This document shows positions 1-8,013 of a stretch of 9,947 nucleotides of DNA, one piece after another (positions within the stretch are counted from its first letter, which is position 1; the number at the start of each line of letters is the position of its first letter). This stretch comes from Rhodospirillales bacterium (GTDB lineage: Bacteria; Pseudomonadota; Alphaproteobacteria; Rhodospirillales; Casp-alpha2): assembly GCA_018664265.1 (NCBI GenBank), contig JABJOR010000123.1:1-9947 (forward strand), in the 5' to 3' direction. Below the pieces are notes generated by a model. That model saw only the letters and a list, made by a program, of their open reading frames with translations, was not told the origin of the DNA and searched no databases. The translations under genes and the position numbers were made by a program.

Positions 1-706
1 CATCAAGATCTTCATAGATTGCAGCACCAGTAAGTGGCTTGTCTTTTTCGACCTGCGGGCGATTGTCAGGCGGCGTGACAATGCCACCCGAGATAACCAT
101 CTTGATGCCTTCCTCCACACTCATGGACAACGGAATCAAGTCTTGTTTTGGAACAAACAGTAAAAACCCAGAGGTCGGGTTAGGTGTCGTTGGTAAGAAG
201 ATATTGACGCAGGTATCTTCAGTGATGCTTTGGACTTCACCTTCTGTTTTGCCCGTTATAAAGGCTATCGCCCAAATTCCACGGCGAGGATATTCAACCA
301 AAACCACTTCGCGGAAAGCATTGGATTGTTGAGCCAGCACCGTTTCAAGGATTCGTTTAACCGCATTATAGACACTGCGAATAACAGGCATGCGATTTAG
401 GATAATCTCGCTGGTGCGATAAAAAAACCGCCCAACAAAGCCGGCCATAATCATCCCGACCATCGTTAATGCAACGAAAAGAACAACGAGTCCAAGCCCG
501 GGCAAGGCAAATGGCAAGTAGGATTCCGGATTATATTGTTCCGGGATTAAAGGCGTTATTTTTGCATCAACAAAATTGATAAAGAGCAAAGCCAGATAAA
601 ATGTTATGAAAATCGGTGCAGTAACTAAAATGCCCGTAAAGAAATACGCACGCACACGTTGTGCCGGTGTTGTGATTATCTTCGGGATTGGCTCTTTATT
701 TGTCAT
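1..706 (-). CDS. DUF502 family integral membrane protein (3' end cut by window)
   Basis: This is a partial gene whose first 235 codons are visible; it runs off the left edge with no stop. Translation from the ATG at 706-704 gives a short polar N-terminus, a hydrophobic segment at about residues 22-45, a second at about 67-92, and then a soluble part. Family hallmarks in the soluble part are PVIRSVYNAVKRI (107-119), a PRRGIWAIAFITG stretch (140-152) and PTTPNPTSGFLLFVP (172-186). These match the DUF502 family of bacterial inner-membrane proteins, whose biochemical role is not established. The visible length is close to a full family member, so probably only a short C-terminal tail is missing. 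The ribosome binding site is weak. It lies 69 bases downstream of the cyclic-nucleotide-binding gene on the same strand, so the two may be co-transcribed. Family assignment is firm; function is unknown. Confidence 0.9.
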   Translation of the reverse strand, partial: MTNKEPIPKIITTPAQRVRAYFFTGILVTAPIFITFYLALLFINFVDAKITPLIPEQYNPESYLPFALPGLGLVVLFVALTMVGMIMAGFVGRFFYRTSEIILNRMPVIRSVYNAVKRILETVLAQQSNAFREVVLVEYPRRGIWAIAFITGKTEGEVQSITEDTCVNIFLPTTPNPTSGFLLFVPKQDLIPLSMSVEEGIKMVISGGIVTPPDNRPQVEKDKPLTGAAIYEDLD

Positions 707-775
707 AGTGATTGATAAACCATTTTATCGACCAAAAGACAACGCATTGTGAAATCAAATACGTAGTGAAAGGAT

Positions 776-1135
776 TTAAGTGGTTTTTTCGTCAGATAAC
801 CTGCGTATGGTTTGAACAAAAATATTCAAAAGAGTCCGAATGAATGGATCTGTCTTGGCAAGTTTCTGATCAATAGTTGATCGATTAACAATAACCACTG
901 TGCCGCCCTTGCCCATTCTTGCGCTGGCCATTCGGGGCGTATCATCAATCAACGCCATTTCTCCAAAAATTCCACCTTTGGGGATTGTTGCCAAAACCTG
1001 AACTCCATCATCTTTGGCGATAAAGATTTCGACGCTTCCTTCTTGGACCACATATGCATTATTTGCGGAATCGCCTTGTTTAAAAATCAAAGCGCCTGTT
1101 TGATAGGTCCGTCGCTCCATTAATTCTGTTGTCAT
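776..1135 (-). CDS. Single-domain cyclic nucleotide-binding (CNBD) protein
   Basis: This 119-residue protein is almost entirely one cyclic-nucleotide-binding domain of the CRP/PKA regulatory-subunit type. Visible features are the beta-roll opening (GALIFKQGD, 14-22), the YVVQEGSVEIF strand pair (28-38), and a phosphate-binding cassette FGEMALIDDTPRMASAR (57-73). In the family, the cassette glutamate (E59) contacts the ribose and the arginine (R68) contacts the cyclic phosphate. Both are present, so binding of cAMP or cGMP is plausible. There is no helix-turn-helix, kinase, channel or other output domain, so it is not a CRP-like transcription factor by itself. It may act by protein contact, for instance on a membrane partner. 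The start is well supported by a strong purine-rich ribosome binding site. It diverges from the NUDIX gene and precedes the DUF502 gene by 69 bases. Confidence 0.9.
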   Translation of the reverse strand: MTTELMERRTYQTGALIFKQGDSANNAYVVQEGSVEIFIAKDDGVQVLATIPKGGIFGEMALIDDTPRMASARMGKGGTVVIVNRSTIDQKLAKTDPFIRTLLNIFVQTIRRLSDEKTT

Positions 1136-1140
1136 AGCTT

Positions 1141-1148
1141 TCCTCCCC
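1141..1148 (-). promoter_or_regulatory. Strong ribosome binding site of the CNBD gene
   Basis: On the minus strand this reads GGGGAGGA, followed by five bases (AAGCT) and the ATG at 1135. It is the best Shine-Dalgarno match in the window and fixes the start of the cyclic-nucleotide-binding protein. Confidence 0.75.
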
Positions 1149-1284
1149 CTTCCAGTTTATTTATATTTCCAGCAATTAGGATCAAAATACAGCATGAACA
1201 GTGGTAGAAAATATATCACATTCAATCTTATATAGAGATATATTTTTACAAGCTCTTGATTTTAGAATTTTGGAATGAATTTTT

Positions 1285-1716
1285 ATGCCTAGAGAATACC
1301 CAAAATATCCGATTGTCGGTGTCGGTGTTGTTGTTATAGGCCCCAATGGTATTTTGCTTATAAAGCGAATACATCCACCTGGAATTGGTAAATGGAGTTT
1401 GCCGGGAGGAGCACAGGAAGTTGGAGAGACGGTTGCTCAAACAGCGCAAAGAGAAGTATTTGAAGAAACCGGAATAAATGTCGAGGTTCTTGGTCATCTG
1501 GATGTGATTGATAGTATGACCCATGATGATAATAACAGGGTTCAGTATCACTATACCCTGATTGATATGGCTGCTCGCGTCACAGGAGGAAAACTGATTG
1601 CAGGAGACGACGCAGCAGAGGCACGCTGGTTTTCAATGCAGGAGCTTTCGCAATTAAATTTGTGGTCTGAAACAATTCGAATCATTGATCTGGCAATCAA
1701 AAAATATTCTTTTTGA
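1285..1716 (+). CDS. NUDIX hydrolase (ADP-ribose pyrophosphatase-like)
   Basis: This 143-residue single-domain protein carries a perfect Nudix box, G-x5-E-x7-R-E-U-x-E-E-x-G-U, at residues 42-64: G42, E48, then REVFEETGI at 56-64. The glutamates of this box bind the divalent metal needed to hydrolyse nucleoside diphosphates linked to another moiety. The N-terminal VGVGVVVIGPNGILLIKR strand pair and the GKWSLPGG lead-in (35-42) are typical of COG1051-type proteins acting on ADP-ribose or related nucleotides, but the exact substrate cannot be read from the sequence. The start at 1285 has only a weak GGAA ribosome binding site about nine bases upstream. The gene diverges from the CNBD gene. Its TGA stop (1714-1716) is one base from the stop of the converging HlyD gene, so there is no room for a terminator between them. 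Confidence 0.93.
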   Translation: MPREYPKYPIVGVGVVVIGPNGILLIKRIHPPGIGKWSLPGGAQEVGETVAQTAQREVFEETGINVEVLGHLDVIDSMTHDDNNRVQYHYTLIDMAARVTGGKLIAGDDAAEARWFSMQELSQLNLWSETIRIIDLAIKKYSF

Positions 1717-1717
1717 A

Positions 1718-3070
1718 TTACCGCTCGCGGAAGGATTCATTCACGGAAGAAACAACCGGTTTAAGCAAATACTCAAGAAGGGTTTTCTTGCCTGTCTTGA
1801 TGTCCGCTTGAACAGTCATGCCGGGTAAAACCAGATTAACTGTGTCATCAATACCAACATGGTTTTGACTCAAGTTAACAAGCCCTCTGTAGTAGGGTTC
1901 ACCATTTTCATCCAGGAAGGTTGTTGCTGAAACTTCAAACAGCGTACCATCAATACCGCCATAGCGGGCAAAGTCAAAAGTTGTCACTTTTACTGTAACA
2001 GGCTGCCCGGTTTTAACATGCCCAACATCACGAGGGGTAATGCGTGTTTCAATAATCAATTCCTCATCAAGCGGTACTATTTGCATAAGAACACCACCGG
2101 GCGGAATAACACCGCCAATAGTGTTGGCTTCCAGCCCTTTGATAATTCCGTGGACGGGTGAAAGTATATCCAGACGGCGTACACGGTCTTCGGAACGTAT
2201 TGTCGATTCACGTAAGGAGGCTCTTTCACCCATGAGGTCGCCCATTTCTCCCATAGCAATTTCTCGTAAATCAGTTTCAACTTCGAGTAAACGATTGTGA
2301 GATTCTCCGAGAGCTTCTGCGGTTTTCTTACGTTCGCTAGTGAGTTTAGCGAGATCGCCAATAGCATCGTTCAAATCACGTTGTACATCCAGGTAAACCA
2401 TTTTGGATGATAGCCCTTTGGCATAAAGAGCCTCACGCATGGCATATTCTTCTTCAAGAATTTGCAGGTTTCTGAGCAAGGTTTCCTCTTCCTCTCGGAA
2501 GATTGCCAGTTCAGCCTGACGCTGGTTTATCTGGTCTTGTAAAACGGATCGTCTGTTAACACCTGCATCCAGTGATGAGCGATATATCCTTATTTGGTCA
2601 TTTACAAGTTTTTCGTATTCAGGCCCAGCAAATGAAAAATCTGGTTCTCGTCCTTCACCGACTGCCCTCAGTCGTTCTGTTTGTAAATCGAGCGTGATCA
2701 GTCGGGCTCTTTGCTGCGTCAACTCACCATACGCAGCAGCAGGGTCAAGACGCATCAGACTTTCGCCCTCCTTTACTATGGCACCGTCTTTAACCAAAAT
2801 TTCTGCTATGATACCGCCTTCAAGATGTTGGATAGTTTGGACACGCCCCGTCGGAATAATTTCACCTGAGGTAATCGCAACTTCATCTACATATGTGACA
2901 GCGGCCCAAACGACGAAAAAACAAATAATCACACTAACTGTGATGATTGCTATGCGGATCAGACCGGAGCTTCCTGCTTCTTCCAAAATAACGGACTGTG
3001 CAAGGTGACGGGTTTGCCGATCCCCCCTGCGTACACCTTGGCCGTTTTGTTTATCTGATCCGTTACTCAT
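1718..3070 (-). CDS. HlyD-family type I secretion membrane fusion (adaptor) protein
   Basis: This 450-residue periplasmic adaptor would link an inner-membrane ABC exporter to a TolC-like outer-membrane channel. The architecture is complete: a polar cytoplasmic N-terminus (1-36), one membrane anchor (about 38-60), a first lipoyl/barrel half with TSGEIIPTGRVQTIQHLEGG (67-86) and the following VKDGAIVKEGESLMRLD, a long charged coiled coil (about 112-295), and a C-terminal return through RLDILSPVHGIIKGL (299-313). It ends with the family signature LPGMTVQADIKTGKKTLLEYLLKPV. Length and order match HlyD/PrtE/LapC-type adaptors. The ATG at 3070 lies seven bases after the TAG stop of the 894-residue ABC gene, with only a weak site (TAGG) overlapping that stop, so translation is probably coupled. 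It is the last gene of the transporter block. No substrate or TolC partner is visible. Confidence 0.95.
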   Translation of the reverse strand: MSNGSDKQNGQGVRRGDRQTRHLAQSVILEEAGSSGLIRIAIITVSVIICFFVVWAAVTYVDEVAITSGEIIPTGRVQTIQHLEGGIIAEILVKDGAIVKEGESLMRLDPAAAYGELTQQRARLITLDLQTERLRAVGEGREPDFSFAGPEYEKLVNDQIRIYRSSLDAGVNRRSVLQDQINQRQAELAIFREEEETLLRNLQILEEEYAMREALYAKGLSSKMVYLDVQRDLNDAIGDLAKLTSERKKTAEALGESHNRLLEVETDLREIAMGEMGDLMGERASLRESTIRSEDRVRRLDILSPVHGIIKGLEANTIGGVIPPGGVLMQIVPLDEELIIETRITPRDVGHVKTGQPVTVKVTTFDFARYGGIDGTLFEVSATTFLDENGEPYYRGLVNLSQNHVGIDDTVNLVLPGMTVQADIKTGKKTLLEYLLKPVVSSVNESFRER

Positions 3071-3077
3071 TTTTTAC

Positions 3078-5762
3078 CTATAGGAAATTCTTTGGAATTT
3101 GTTGTAAAACGGCTTCTGCAGGACCGAATGCCTTTAGGTGTCCTGCTTCCATCCATATAATTTTATCAGCCAATTTTAAATGGCTGGGTCGGTGTGTAAC
3201 AATAAAGACCGTTGTGTTGCCACGTAACTTTTCCACCTTGCGCATAAATGCCTGATCACCTTCATAGTCAAGACCATTACCCGGTTCGTCAAACAACATA
3301 ATTGAAGATCGTTTTATATAACCACGGGTGAGGTTTAGCCGTTGTAAGAAGCTGGTTGGCATTTGACCGCCTGTGCCATCACCCACACGGACATCAAAGC
3401 CTGTACGTTTCCATTTGCCAGAACCTTGCTCCAATGCCAGGATTTCATCTAGTACCCCTGCCTCCTGAGCTGCCCATTTTAATTCTTCATCGGAGGCCGT
3501 TGGTCTGGTAAGGCGTAGATTTTGAGCAATTGTTCCGTAAAATAATTGTATCATCTGAGGCACATAAGAAATGGCATGACGTACTTCTATTAAATCAAGC
3601 TGACGCAAGTCTTGTTGGTCAATGCGAATGTTTCCTGCCTGCGGGAAATACATCCCGGCTAAAACTTTTATCAGCGTTGATTTTCCAGAGCCATTGCCAC
3701 CGATCACACAAACTACTTCTCCAGGTTCCACTTCAAAGCTGACACCAACTAAAGCCGGATCAGTCTCAGGAGAGTATCGCATGGATACACGTGCAAAGGA
3801 GATATACCCATCAAACCTTGGAAGTGGCAGAACAGTTTTATCAGGCTCTCGTTCTACCTTCATATTCATTAATGCATTAATCTGACTGACGCTTGATTTT
3901 ACTTGCGTTAATCGTGCGAGCGATACGAATGTCATTTGCAAAGGCCCCAGAACGCGCCAAACCAATATCATGCAGGCAACAAGCGCACCGATTGTCATAT
4001 TGCCATCAAGAACTCTGAATACCCCGAAGGCTACAGTCGCCATTCCGGCTGCTGTCATCATGATGCTGGAAAGAGTTTGGACAAAGGATCCGTATAAAGA
4101 TGTATGGAAGCTGTTAAGGGAAGCCAGAGCTGAGTTTTCGCGATAACGTTCCAACCACGTGTCTTCGCCCCCTGCTTCCTTCACAGCTCGCATATCACCC
4201 AGTGTTTCTACGACGAGTTCCTGACGTTTTGATGAGCCTCGCGAAGCTTTGGAAACGCTTTGCTGAATAAGGGGGGTCATCACCATACCCAAAATCACGA
4301 ATAGTGCGACCATAACCAACGGAACAAATGCTACCGGGCCGCCTAGAATACCAATAACGATGACAAAAATAATTGAAAATGGCAGTTCAATAAATGTCAA
4401 AGCCACCTGTCCGGTAAAGAATTCCCGGACATTTTCAAAATCTTTTATGCGGGCAACTTGTGAGCCGACGGTGGAGCGCTCGGTGAGTGCTGGCGGTAAC
4501 AGCATAATACGCTGGAAGACAGCATTGCCGACAATATTATCCAACCTGGCACCGATAAATGCCAGAATTCGAGATCGTATAGCACGCAAGACCATATCGC
4601 ATATCAAGGCGAGAGATACACCGACAGCAAAATAGGTCAAAGTTTCCATAGAACGCGAGGCAACAACCTTGTCATAGACAGCCATCACAAAAAGTGGTGT
4701 GGATAATGCCAATAAATTTAGGATCAATGTTAGAACCAGGACTTGATATGTCAGGCCGCGAAAACGCTCAATTACTGCACGGAACCATCCAAGTTTTGTT
4801 TTTATTGTCTGATTGATTCCTGTTTCGATTTTTTTGAAGACATATGCGACACCTTCTTGTTTATCAATCGGTATGTCTTCGTGTTTCTCTGTTCCACCAT
4901 TGAAAATATGAACGGTTTTGTCATCAATACTTTCAACAAGGTATGCATCGCCATTTTTGGGAACAAAAAGACACGGCATTAAACGTGTGTCGAGTTTGTG
5001 TAAGGAGATATTTATAGGCCAACTTTCATACCGTAAATTGGCCATGATATTTCGAAAAGATGTTATATCCAGATTATCGATGAAATGCGGTATGGCTTCA
5101 GCCACATGTCGTGGGTGACCATGCCACCCAATAGCTTCCAGAAGTGGGACCAGACAATTGGATAAATCCGTTTTGAATCGAAGACCATGAAGAGCATCAT
5201 GATATGTTTGTGCATCTGAAGCAGGTTCGGGTATTTCGGCATGCTTTTCGGGCGTATCTGGTGCGGAAATTTCTTCCGGCTCTATTATTTCACCCAATTC
5301 AGCTATTTCTTCAGGCTCAGATATGACATCGGGGTCTGAAAATGTATCTGTTTTGGAAGTGATACCATCATTCTCGTTGAATGGTTCAATATCCAGGAGG
5401 ATTTCTGAATCAATATCAGGGATATCAGAAATTGGCTCAGAAACATTCGCCGTGATATCTGTAAAATCTTCTTCTACTTCAACTATATCTGGTTCTTCAT
5501 GAACCTGAGGAGATTCATCAATTAATTCTGGTAGCCGCAAAGAGTGGTTTACAGGCTGGGTTGACAGAGCATGTATATCTTCTTTTGAAGCGTTATTTTG
5601 CTGTTTCTTTTCACGAAGTTTTTGAGCTGTCGTTTTCTTGCGTTTTACAGGGAGGGGGCTTCCTGGCGGAAGAAACACGGCAGGTGGCATTCCAAGTGGT
5701 GCCGATGGCACTTTTTTAGATGTAGGTCCGTGGCCTTCAATTCTGGGAAAATCTGTGCTCAT
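3078..5762 (-). CDS. Type I secretion ABC transporter with C39-like domain and acidic N-terminal extension
   Basis: This 894-residue ABC half-transporter has four parts. Residues 1-185 are a predicted disordered extension: Pro/Lys/Arg-rich to about 60, then very Glu/Asp/Pro-rich (about 80-180), with repeated EPEEI-like units. Residues 186-312 resemble the C39-like domain of RtxB/LapB-type exporters; the peptidase Cys and His positions are not conserved (SNCLVPLLEAIGW, LMPCLFVP), so it likely binds substrate rather than cleaving it. Residues about 335-625 are the membrane domain. The ATPase (about 650-894) has Walker A GGNGSGKST (688-696), Q-loop Q736, Walker B IMLFDE (821-826) and H-loop H857, but the signature LSGGQ is replaced by MPTSF (801-805). 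Its ATG overlaps the TGA of the preceding ABC gene as ATGA, so translation is coupled. A heterodimer with that protein is inferred. Confidence 0.93.
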   Translation of the reverse strand: MSTDFPRIEGHGPTSKKVPSAPLGMPPAVFLPPGSPLPVKRKKTTAQKLREKKQQNNASKEDIHALSTQPVNHSLRLPELIDESPQVHEEPDIVEVEEDFTDITANVSEPISDIPDIDSEILLDIEPFNENDGITSKTDTFSDPDVISEPEEIAELGEIIEPEEISAPDTPEKHAEIPEPASDAQTYHDALHGLRFKTDLSNCLVPLLEAIGWHGHPRHVAEAIPHFIDNLDITSFRNIMANLRYESWPINISLHKLDTRLMPCLFVPKNGDAYLVESIDDKTVHIFNGGTEKHEDIPIDKQEGVAYVFKKIETGINQTIKTKLGWFRAVIERFRGLTYQVLVLTLILNLLALSTPLFVMAVYDKVVASRSMETLTYFAVGVSLALICDMVLRAIRSRILAFIGARLDNIVGNAVFQRIMLLPPALTERSTVGSQVARIKDFENVREFFTGQVALTFIELPFSIIFVIVIGILGGPVAFVPLVMVALFVILGMVMTPLIQQSVSKASRGSSKRQELVVETLGDMRAVKEAGGEDTWLERYRENSALASLNSFHTSLYGSFVQTLSSIMMTAAGMATVAFGVFRVLDGNMTIGALVACMILVWRVLGPLQMTFVSLARLTQVKSSVSQINALMNMKVEREPDKTVLPLPRFDGYISFARVSMRYSPETDPALVGVSFEVEPGEVVCVIGGNGSGKSTLIKVLAGMYFPQAGNIRIDQQDLRQLDLIEVRHAISYVPQMIQLFYGTIAQNLRLTRPTASDEELKWAAQEAGVLDEILALEQGSGKWKRTGFDVRVGDGTGGQMPTSFLQRLNLTRGYIKRSSIMLFDEPGNGLDYEGDQAFMRKVEKLRGNTTVFIVTHRPSHLKLADKIIWMEAGHLKAFGPAEAVLQQIPKNFL

Positions 5763-7495
5763 GACTTACTGCCAGAATTTTTAAAGTTGTCTTCCAGAAG
5801 GACAAGATCATAATCTTTAATTTCATAAATAATGTCTGCTAGTGATAATAATGATGGACGAGGTGTTACAAGAACCATCGTCACGCGACCTTTTAAACGT
5901 ATTAAAAGGTCTTTAAGCATCTCATCACCTTCACTGTCCATAGAGCTATTCGCTTCATCAAATAATAAGATGCGAGGCTTGTTAACGAGTGCCCTAGCAA
6001 TGGCAACGCGTTGCACAATACCGCTAGGCATTGTTTCTCCTGCACCATCACCTACGGCTGTGTCATACCCCATGGGCATGTGAGCAACGACTTGATCAAG
6101 GCCAAGCAATCTGGCCATATCAGTGGCTGTATCATTCAAGTCATCCCGGAACATTGTCAGGTTTTCAAGTAATGTTCCATTGAACAGTACACCTTCCTGA
6201 GGCAAGTAACACATGTTCGTACGTACGGATACCGGGTCATAATTATTAATGTTAACACCGTCTATTAGAACGTTACCGGATAGCGGATGGGTTAAACCAT
6301 TTATCAGATTTAACAGGGTTGTCTTGCCGCTGGCATTACCGCCTTTTACCCCGACGATTGATCCTGCAGGGACCTTCATAGACGCATTTTTTAAGATCGT
6401 TGGTAATTCAACGCCATCTCTATCTGTGCCGAAATTGAACGTAATATTCTGGAGTTCGATGTCGCCATGAATTTCTTCAAGCGCGGGCAATCCGTATTCG
6501 GATTCTTGTTTCATCGTAAATAATTTTTGCAAACGTTCACGGGCCAGAGCAACGGATTGAAACCGCGTCCAAATGCCAACTGCGCGCTGCAAAGGCTGCA
6601 TGGATCGTCCGGAAAGCATGGTACATGCTGCAAGCCCACCAATAGTTAGAAGGCCATCAATGACATAGGATGCACCAAAGCCGACAACAGCGAACATTGT
6701 TAATTGAGAAAATAAAGACCCAACACCAATAGCATTTGCACTATTAAGAGATACTAGTCGTTGAGAGTCGGCGCAGGTTTCTTGCAGCTTTTCATATCGA
6801 CGCTGCATTTGTTCTTCCATGGCAAGGCCTTTGATCGAATGAATTCCGCCAAGCACTTCAATAATGAAGTTATAGCGTCGATCATCCGCCATCATACGGC
6901 CTTCCAGAGACTTTTTCAGCTTCTGGCCAACCATGGCAGCCATGATGATAAAGGCTATAATCAGAACGATTGGAACAAAGACCAGATAATCAGCAAGGTA
7001 AAAAATTGCGCCAAGATAAATAACGGCAAACGGTAGATCACAAACGGCAAGAACGGCCTGTCCGGCGTAAAATTCTTTCAGGGTGCCAAGTGCATTTATG
7101 CGTTCAAGGTGAACACCTGCACCTTGGTCTTCATAGTTGATTATGGGGGCGTGCAACAAACGCTCCATGGCGTTGCAACCAGCAAGATGTTCAAAGCGTG
7201 CGGCCATCCAACTGCTGACATAAGAGCGGCTTAATTTCAGGATGGCATCCAGGATCAATGCTCCCCCTACTCCCAAAACAAGAAGCATCAAAGTTTGCAG
7301 GGCGTCATTGGGAATGATTCGATCATATACTTGTAGCAAAGTTAATGGGAGAGCGAGCCCAAGAACGTTAATAAAAACTGAGGCCAACACAATATCAAAC
7401 ACACCACCCGGCATGTAGGCAAAGGCTCCCAGAGCAACGCTTTTATCGTCACTGGAGGAACGCTTAAAGAAATTGCGAACGCGTGTGGCTTCCAA
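5759..7495 (-). CDS. Type I secretion ABC half-transporter with degenerate ATPase motifs
   Basis: This 578-residue ABC exporter subunit has a membrane domain (about 30-310) and a C-terminal ATPase (about 345-560), with no C39-like domain. It has Walker A GGNASGKTT (385-393), Q-loop Q433 and Walker B ILLFDE (509-514) with E514. Two key sites are altered: the signature LSGGQ reads MPSGI (489-493), and the H-loop histidine is proline (VTPRP, P545). In ABC exporters the H-loop histidine senses the ATP gamma phosphate, so the site built on this subunit's Walker A is probably impaired. The start is TTG: no ATG lies nearby in frame before residue 28, and an AGGA box sits seven bases upstream. It is the first gene of the block and overlaps the next by four bases. 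The pairing recalls RtxB/RtxE of MARTX systems, by analogy only. Confidence 0.92.
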   Translation of the reverse strand: MEATRVRNFFKRSSSDDKSVALGAFAYMPGGVFDIVLASVFINVLGLALPLTLLQVYDRIIPNDALQTLMLLVLGVGGALILDAILKLSRSYVSSWMAARFEHLAGCNAMERLLHAPIINYEDQGAGVHLERINALGTLKEFYAGQAVLAVCDLPFAVIYLGAIFYLADYLVFVPIVLIIAFIIMAAMVGQKLKKSLEGRMMADDRRYNFIIEVLGGIHSIKGLAMEEQMQRRYEKLQETCADSQRLVSLNSANAIGVGSLFSQLTMFAVVGFGASYVIDGLLTIGGLAACTMLSGRSMQPLQRAVGIWTRFQSVALARERLQKLFTMKQESEYGLPALEEIHGDIELQNITFNFGTDRDGVELPTILKNASMKVPAGSIVGVKGGNASGKTTLLNLINGLTHPLSGNVLIDGVNINNYDPVSVRTNMCYLPQEGVLFNGTLLENLTMFRDDLNDTATDMARLLGLDQVVAHMPMGYDTAVGDGAGETMPSGIVQRVAIARALVNKPRILLFDEANSSMDSEGDEMLKDLLIRLKGRVTMVLVTPRPSLLSLADIIYEIKDYDLVLLEDNFKNSGSKS

Positions 7496-7502
7496 GTATA
7501 AT

Positions 7503-7506
7503 TCCT
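7503..7506 (-). promoter_or_regulatory. Ribosome binding site supporting a TTG start
   Basis: The minus strand reads AGGA, seven bases before the TTG at 7495-7493. It supports this rare start for the first ABC gene; the next in-frame ATG is codon 28 and would remove most of the segment leading into the first membrane helix. Confidence 0.55.
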
Positions 7507-7541
7507 AATATTGACAAATGTGCATATTAAGGCTGCGCACA

Positions 7542-7569
7542 GTTATATCCTCAGCATAAACATAGTCAC
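7542..7569 (-). promoter_or_regulatory. Possible promoter for the transporter block
   Basis: In the 128-base gap upstream of the first ABC gene, the minus strand has GTGACT (7569-7564) and TATAAC (7547-7542) separated by 16 bases. This resembles a vegetative -35/-10 pair, with the -10 close to consensus and the -35 weaker. No convincing rho-independent terminator was found in the gap, so read-through from the DUF2927 gene is also possible. This is a motif match by eye only. Confidence 0.25.
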
Positions 7570-7623
7570 GATGACGTTAAAAAACAGTTATTCGGCGGAA
7601 CAGTTTCACCTCTGGAGGGGGAT

Positions 7624-8013
7624 TTAGGGATTTGGCAGACGATTATCCCAGTCTGTCAGTATTTTTTTCACGTATCTGAGTACTTTTGTTCGTTCTATTC
7701 CATCAGTCAGACGTTGATCATATAAGGTTCGTAAAATGATTTCATCGTGCCGGGCCAGGGAGTTCAATTGATCCGCATCACTGAACAAGGATGGCCGTAA
7801 TGTATCTGTATCATTTGGAAGGCCAAGGCTTTGTATGAGTTCTTCAAGCAGGCAGTGTCGTATGGCGTCATATTCTCTTTCAGCATTGATTACAATAAAA
7901 CTGCTTATGATCTGGCCTGGTGACTTCCTGCCGGATAAAAAATAACAAGTCCGATGACGAGATAGTTTCTTAATAAGTTCTGGTTGGATGCCTTCAATTT
8001 TAATTGTCGTCAT
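7624..8013 (-). CDS. DUF2927 protein, C-terminal part (frameshifted from upstream half)
   Basis: This 129-codon frame carries the conserved core of DUF2927: RHCLLEELIQSLGLPNDTD (52-70), an SLFSDADQLNSLARHDEIILRTLYD stretch (75-99) and the following RLTDGI. It has no signal peptide of its own. Its ATG lies directly at the end of the A9 run, without a Shine-Dalgarno sequence, and overlaps the upstream frame by 14 bases. Both points suggest it is the downstream half of one gene rather than a separate gene. Removing one A from the run would join the frames into a protein of about 253 residues. C23 and C54 could form a disulfide if the joined product is exported. DUF2927 proteins are mostly predicted exported proteins of alphaproteobacteria with no settled function. 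Confidence 0.75.
   Translation of the reverse strand: MTTIKIEGIQPELIKKLSRHRTCYFLSGRKSPGQIISSFIVINAEREYDAIRHCLLEELIQSLGLPNDTDTLRPSLFSDADQLNSLARHDEIILRTLYDQRLTDGIERTKVLRYVKKILTDWDNRLPNP

Noticed and set aside
1205..1260. CRP-like operator between the divergent CNBD and NUDIX genes
   Set aside because: Only a half-site resembling TCACA and an AT-rich stretch are present; there is no matching TGTGA at the right spacing.
1246..1551. 101-residue open frame on the minus strand opposite the NUDIX gene
   Set aside because: It is antisense to a gene with a perfect Nudix box, has no recognisable domain and no ribosome binding site, and its composition looks random.
5205..5530. Acidic repeats read as calcium-binding RTX-type nonapeptides
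   Set aside because: The segment lacks glycine-rich GGxGxDxxx units. It is Glu/Pro/Ile-rich and belongs to the ABC transporter reading frame.
7570..7623. Possible rho-independent terminator after the DUF2927 gene
   Set aside because: The T-run on the minus strand is preceded by a direct repeat (AACTGTT twice) rather than an inverted repeat, and the only small hairpin (CCTC-CA-GAGG) has no T-run after it.
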